DNA from: Caldithrix sp. RBG_13_44_9
Lineage (GTDB): Bacteria > Calditrichota > Calditrichia > RBG-13-44-9
Assembly (NCBI GenBank): GCA_001771055.1
Contig: MESS01000035.1
Span: 2,999 to 9,337 of the forward strand
Reading direction: 5' to 3'
DNA length: 6,339 nucleotides
Under the pieces are notes generated by a model. That model saw only the letters and a program-made list of their open reading frames with translations. It was not told the origin of the DNA and did no database searches. Shown piece after piece: positions 5,111 to 6,339 of this stretch. The position numbers were made by a program, and so were the translations under genes. The first letter of the stretch is position 1. The number at the start of each line of letters is the position of its first letter.

Positions 5111-5737
5111 ATGGCTTATGAATGGAAATTCAATCCCCGTCCGTACTCAGATGAAGAAGCAAAATCGCTGCTTCAGAAAGTGGTTTCTCCTGAGACCACC
5201 GACTGGCATTATAATAAACATCATAAAGGGTATGTGGTCGCTTTAAATACCATTGAGAAGGAATTGGAATCTGCCGACCGCTCTGCCGCCAATGGGAATT
5301 ACAGTCAAATTGGTGAACTGAAACGCCGCCTTACCTGGAATCACTCCGGCACTTTGCTGCACGACATTTACTGGTCGAACCTGGGCGGGGATGGGGATTC
5401 TTCCGAAGGTCCCGAAGTGCTGGCCGCCATTAAAAAAGATTTTGGTTCTTTTGAAAAATGGAAAGAAGATTTTAAGGCCGCGGCGATTTCTGCAAAATTA
5501 AGTGGTTGGGGACTGCTGGTTTTTGATAAGCTATACAGCGGCCGATTGCTCAATGTGCTGGTGGATGAGCATCAATACGGAGCCATCTGGGGTGGAATTC
5601 CTTTGATTGCCTGTGACGTATTTGAGCATGCTTATTATCATAAAGATGGACCAGGTCGGGCTGTCTACATAGATAATTTTCTGGCCAATCTCCACTGGGG
5701 TCGCATCAACGAACGGTACAAGAAATTCGCTAAGTAA
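5111..5737 (+). CDS. sod: Fe/Mn-family superoxide dismutase, archaeal-like subclass
   Basis: Cytosolic enzyme (no signal peptide) that converts superoxide to oxygen and hydrogen peroxide using Fe or Mn. Its 208 residues cover the complete family fold: an N-terminal helical hairpin, then the alpha/beta domain from about 95. The four metal ligands are present: His33 (DWHYNKHHKGYV), His84 (LLHDIYW), Asp169 and His173 (DVFEHAYY). Tyr41 and His37 match the active-site gateway Tyr34 and His30 of the E. coli enzymes. Three features set it apart. The tryptophan of the usual DVWEHAYY is Phe171. The outer-sphere Gln position is His154 (DEHQYGAIW), as in several archaeal and actinobacterial enzymes. Gly80 replaces the Gln69 of E. 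coli FeSOD. Together with GNYSQIGELKRRLTW, this resembles the Sulfolobus and haloarchaeal enzymes more than E. coli SodA or SodB. Metal choice cannot be predicted. The gene appears monocistronic, with a strong ribosome binding site and a strong terminator. Confidence 0.95.
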   Translation: MAYEWKFNPRPYSDEEAKSLLQKVVSPETTDWHYNKHHKGYVVALNTIEKELESADRSAANGNYSQIGELKRRLTWNHSGTLLHDIYWSNLGGDGDSSEGPEVLAAIKKDFGSFEKWKEDFKAAAISAKLSGWGLLVFDKLYSGRLLNVLVDEHQYGAIWGGIPLIACDVFEHAYYHKDGPGRAVYIDNFLANLHWGRINERYKKFAK

Positions 5738-5746
5738 AAAGCAAAG

Positions 5747-5772
5747 AAAGGGGTTCATTTCTGAACCCCTTT
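5747..5772. terminator. Bidirectional intrinsic terminator between sod and acs
   Basis: AAAGGGGTTCA (5747-5757) and TGAACCCCTTT (5762-5772) form a perfect 11-bp stem with a TTTC loop. On the plus strand the stem runs into TTTT, ending sod 9 bases after its stop. On the minus strand it is followed by CTTTGCTTTTTA, ending the convergent acs transcript. It is the clearest terminator in the window and serves both genes. Confidence 0.9.
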
Positions 5773-5785
5773 TGCATTTATGGAT

Positions 5786-6339
5786 CTATTCTTCTAAGGT
5801 AGTAAGGTCACCGGCATCCTGACCCATGGCGCGTGCTTTCAATACCCGGCGCATGATCTTTCCGCTTCTGGTCTTGGGGAGGGTGTCAGCAAAGATAATC
5901 TCCTCCGGCCGGGCAATCGGTCCCATTTCATGACTTACATGTTCCTTCAATTCCTCAGCCAACTGTTTGCTGCCGGTTTTGCCGGCCTTCAGCAATACAA
6001 AGGCATGAATGGCATGTCCTTTTAACTCATGGGGAATGGCGATCACCGCTGCTTCTGCTACCAGCGGGTGACTTACCAGGGCACTTTCGATCTCTGCCGT
6101 TCCCAAACGATAGCCGGATACTTTGATCACGTCATCAATCCGGCCAATGATCCAGATATAACCATCCTCGTCCATCCGGGCTGAGTCTCCTGCCTTATAC
6201 CAGCCTTGTTTTTTATAGTCTTTCCAGTATAATTCCTGAAAACGCTCGGGATCTTTGTGGATCGTTCTGGCCATGCCCGGCCAGGGAGATTTGATGACCA
6301 GTTTACCCTCCTCACCGGTAGGCACTTCTTTCCCGTGAT
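5786..6339 (-). CDS. acs: Acetyl-CoA synthetase, C-terminal part (cut by window edge)
   Basis: AMP-forming acetate:CoA ligase, which activates acetate to acetyl-CoA through acetyl-AMP. The window holds only the last 184 or so codons; the reading frame is open through position 6339. Acs-specific motifs are KSPWPGMARTI, ERFQELYW, the adenylate-binding YKAGDSARMDEDGYIWIIGR, the hinge region GRIDDVIKVSGYRLGTAEIE, and the end motif LPKTRSGKIMRRVLKA. The last holds the catalytic lysine (SGK, codon about 5858-5860), which lysine acetylation regulates in many Acs enzymes. PWPGM and ERFQELYW distinguish it from general acyl-CoA ligases, although propionyl-CoA synthetase is not fully excluded. The usual VSGHRLGT reads VSGYRLGT here, a conservative change. 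The gene converges on sod and shares its terminator; no functional link with the metal genes is implied. A GTG at 6323-6325 is internal, not a start. Confidence 0.93.
   Translation of the reverse strand, partial: HGKEVPTGEEGKLVIKSPWPGMARTIHKDPERFQELYWKDYKKQGWYKAGDSARMDEDGYIWIIGRIDDVIKVSGYRLGTAEIESALVSHPLVAEAAVIAIPHELKGHAIHAFVLLKAGKTGSKQLAEELKEHVSHEMGPIARPEEIIFADTLPKTRSGKIMRRVLKARAMGQDAGDLTTLEE

Overview
The window comes from a bacterial chromosome of moderate GC with AT-rich spacers. The binding protein has a lipoprotein signal peptide and the permeases are typical bacterial ABC-3 proteins. The superoxide dismutase, however, is of the subclass best known from archaea. Nothing here fixes the phylum. 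The short low-complexity spacer repeats and the relaxed lipobox would fit a little-studied Gram-negative lineage (Calditrichota or another FCB-like group), but that is a guess.

Layout. Bases 1-362 hold no intact gene. The minus strand there reads like a frameshifted gene remnant, possibly of the SMI1/KNR4 (SUKH) type. Bases 363-4385 form a four-gene plus-strand operon for a manganese/zinc/iron-type ABC importer in troABCD order: lipoprotein binding protein, ATPase, permease, permease. The genes are closely packed; the two permeases overlap by 4 bp. Both permeases carry a C-terminal extension of about 80-90 residues after the membrane domain. In the first it looks like the winged-helix DNA-binding domain of DtxR/MntR repressors; in the second it is a more diverged copy. 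A perfect palindrome sits on the ribosome binding site of the ATPase gene.

Bases 4386-4717 are non-coding. They hold an A-rich heptamer repeat followed by a C-rich, G-poor heptad-phased tract that looks like a Rho loading site. A small cysteine-rich protein of unknown function (4718-4912) follows, with a probable intrinsic terminator. Next is a Fe/Mn superoxide dismutase gene (5111-5737) with a strong Shine-Dalgarno site and an inverted repeat overlapping its likely promoter. A strong bidirectional hairpin (5747-5772) separates it from the convergent C-terminal part of an acetyl-CoA synthetase gene, which runs off the right edge.

How it fits together. The importer would bring in Mn, Zn or Fe, and the dismutase needs Mn or Fe, so the neighbourhood suggests metal homeostasis and oxidative-stress defence. 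No free-standing metalloregulator lies in the window. The most interesting point is that the regulator-like domains are fused to the transporter itself, recalling chlamydial YtgC-YtgR.
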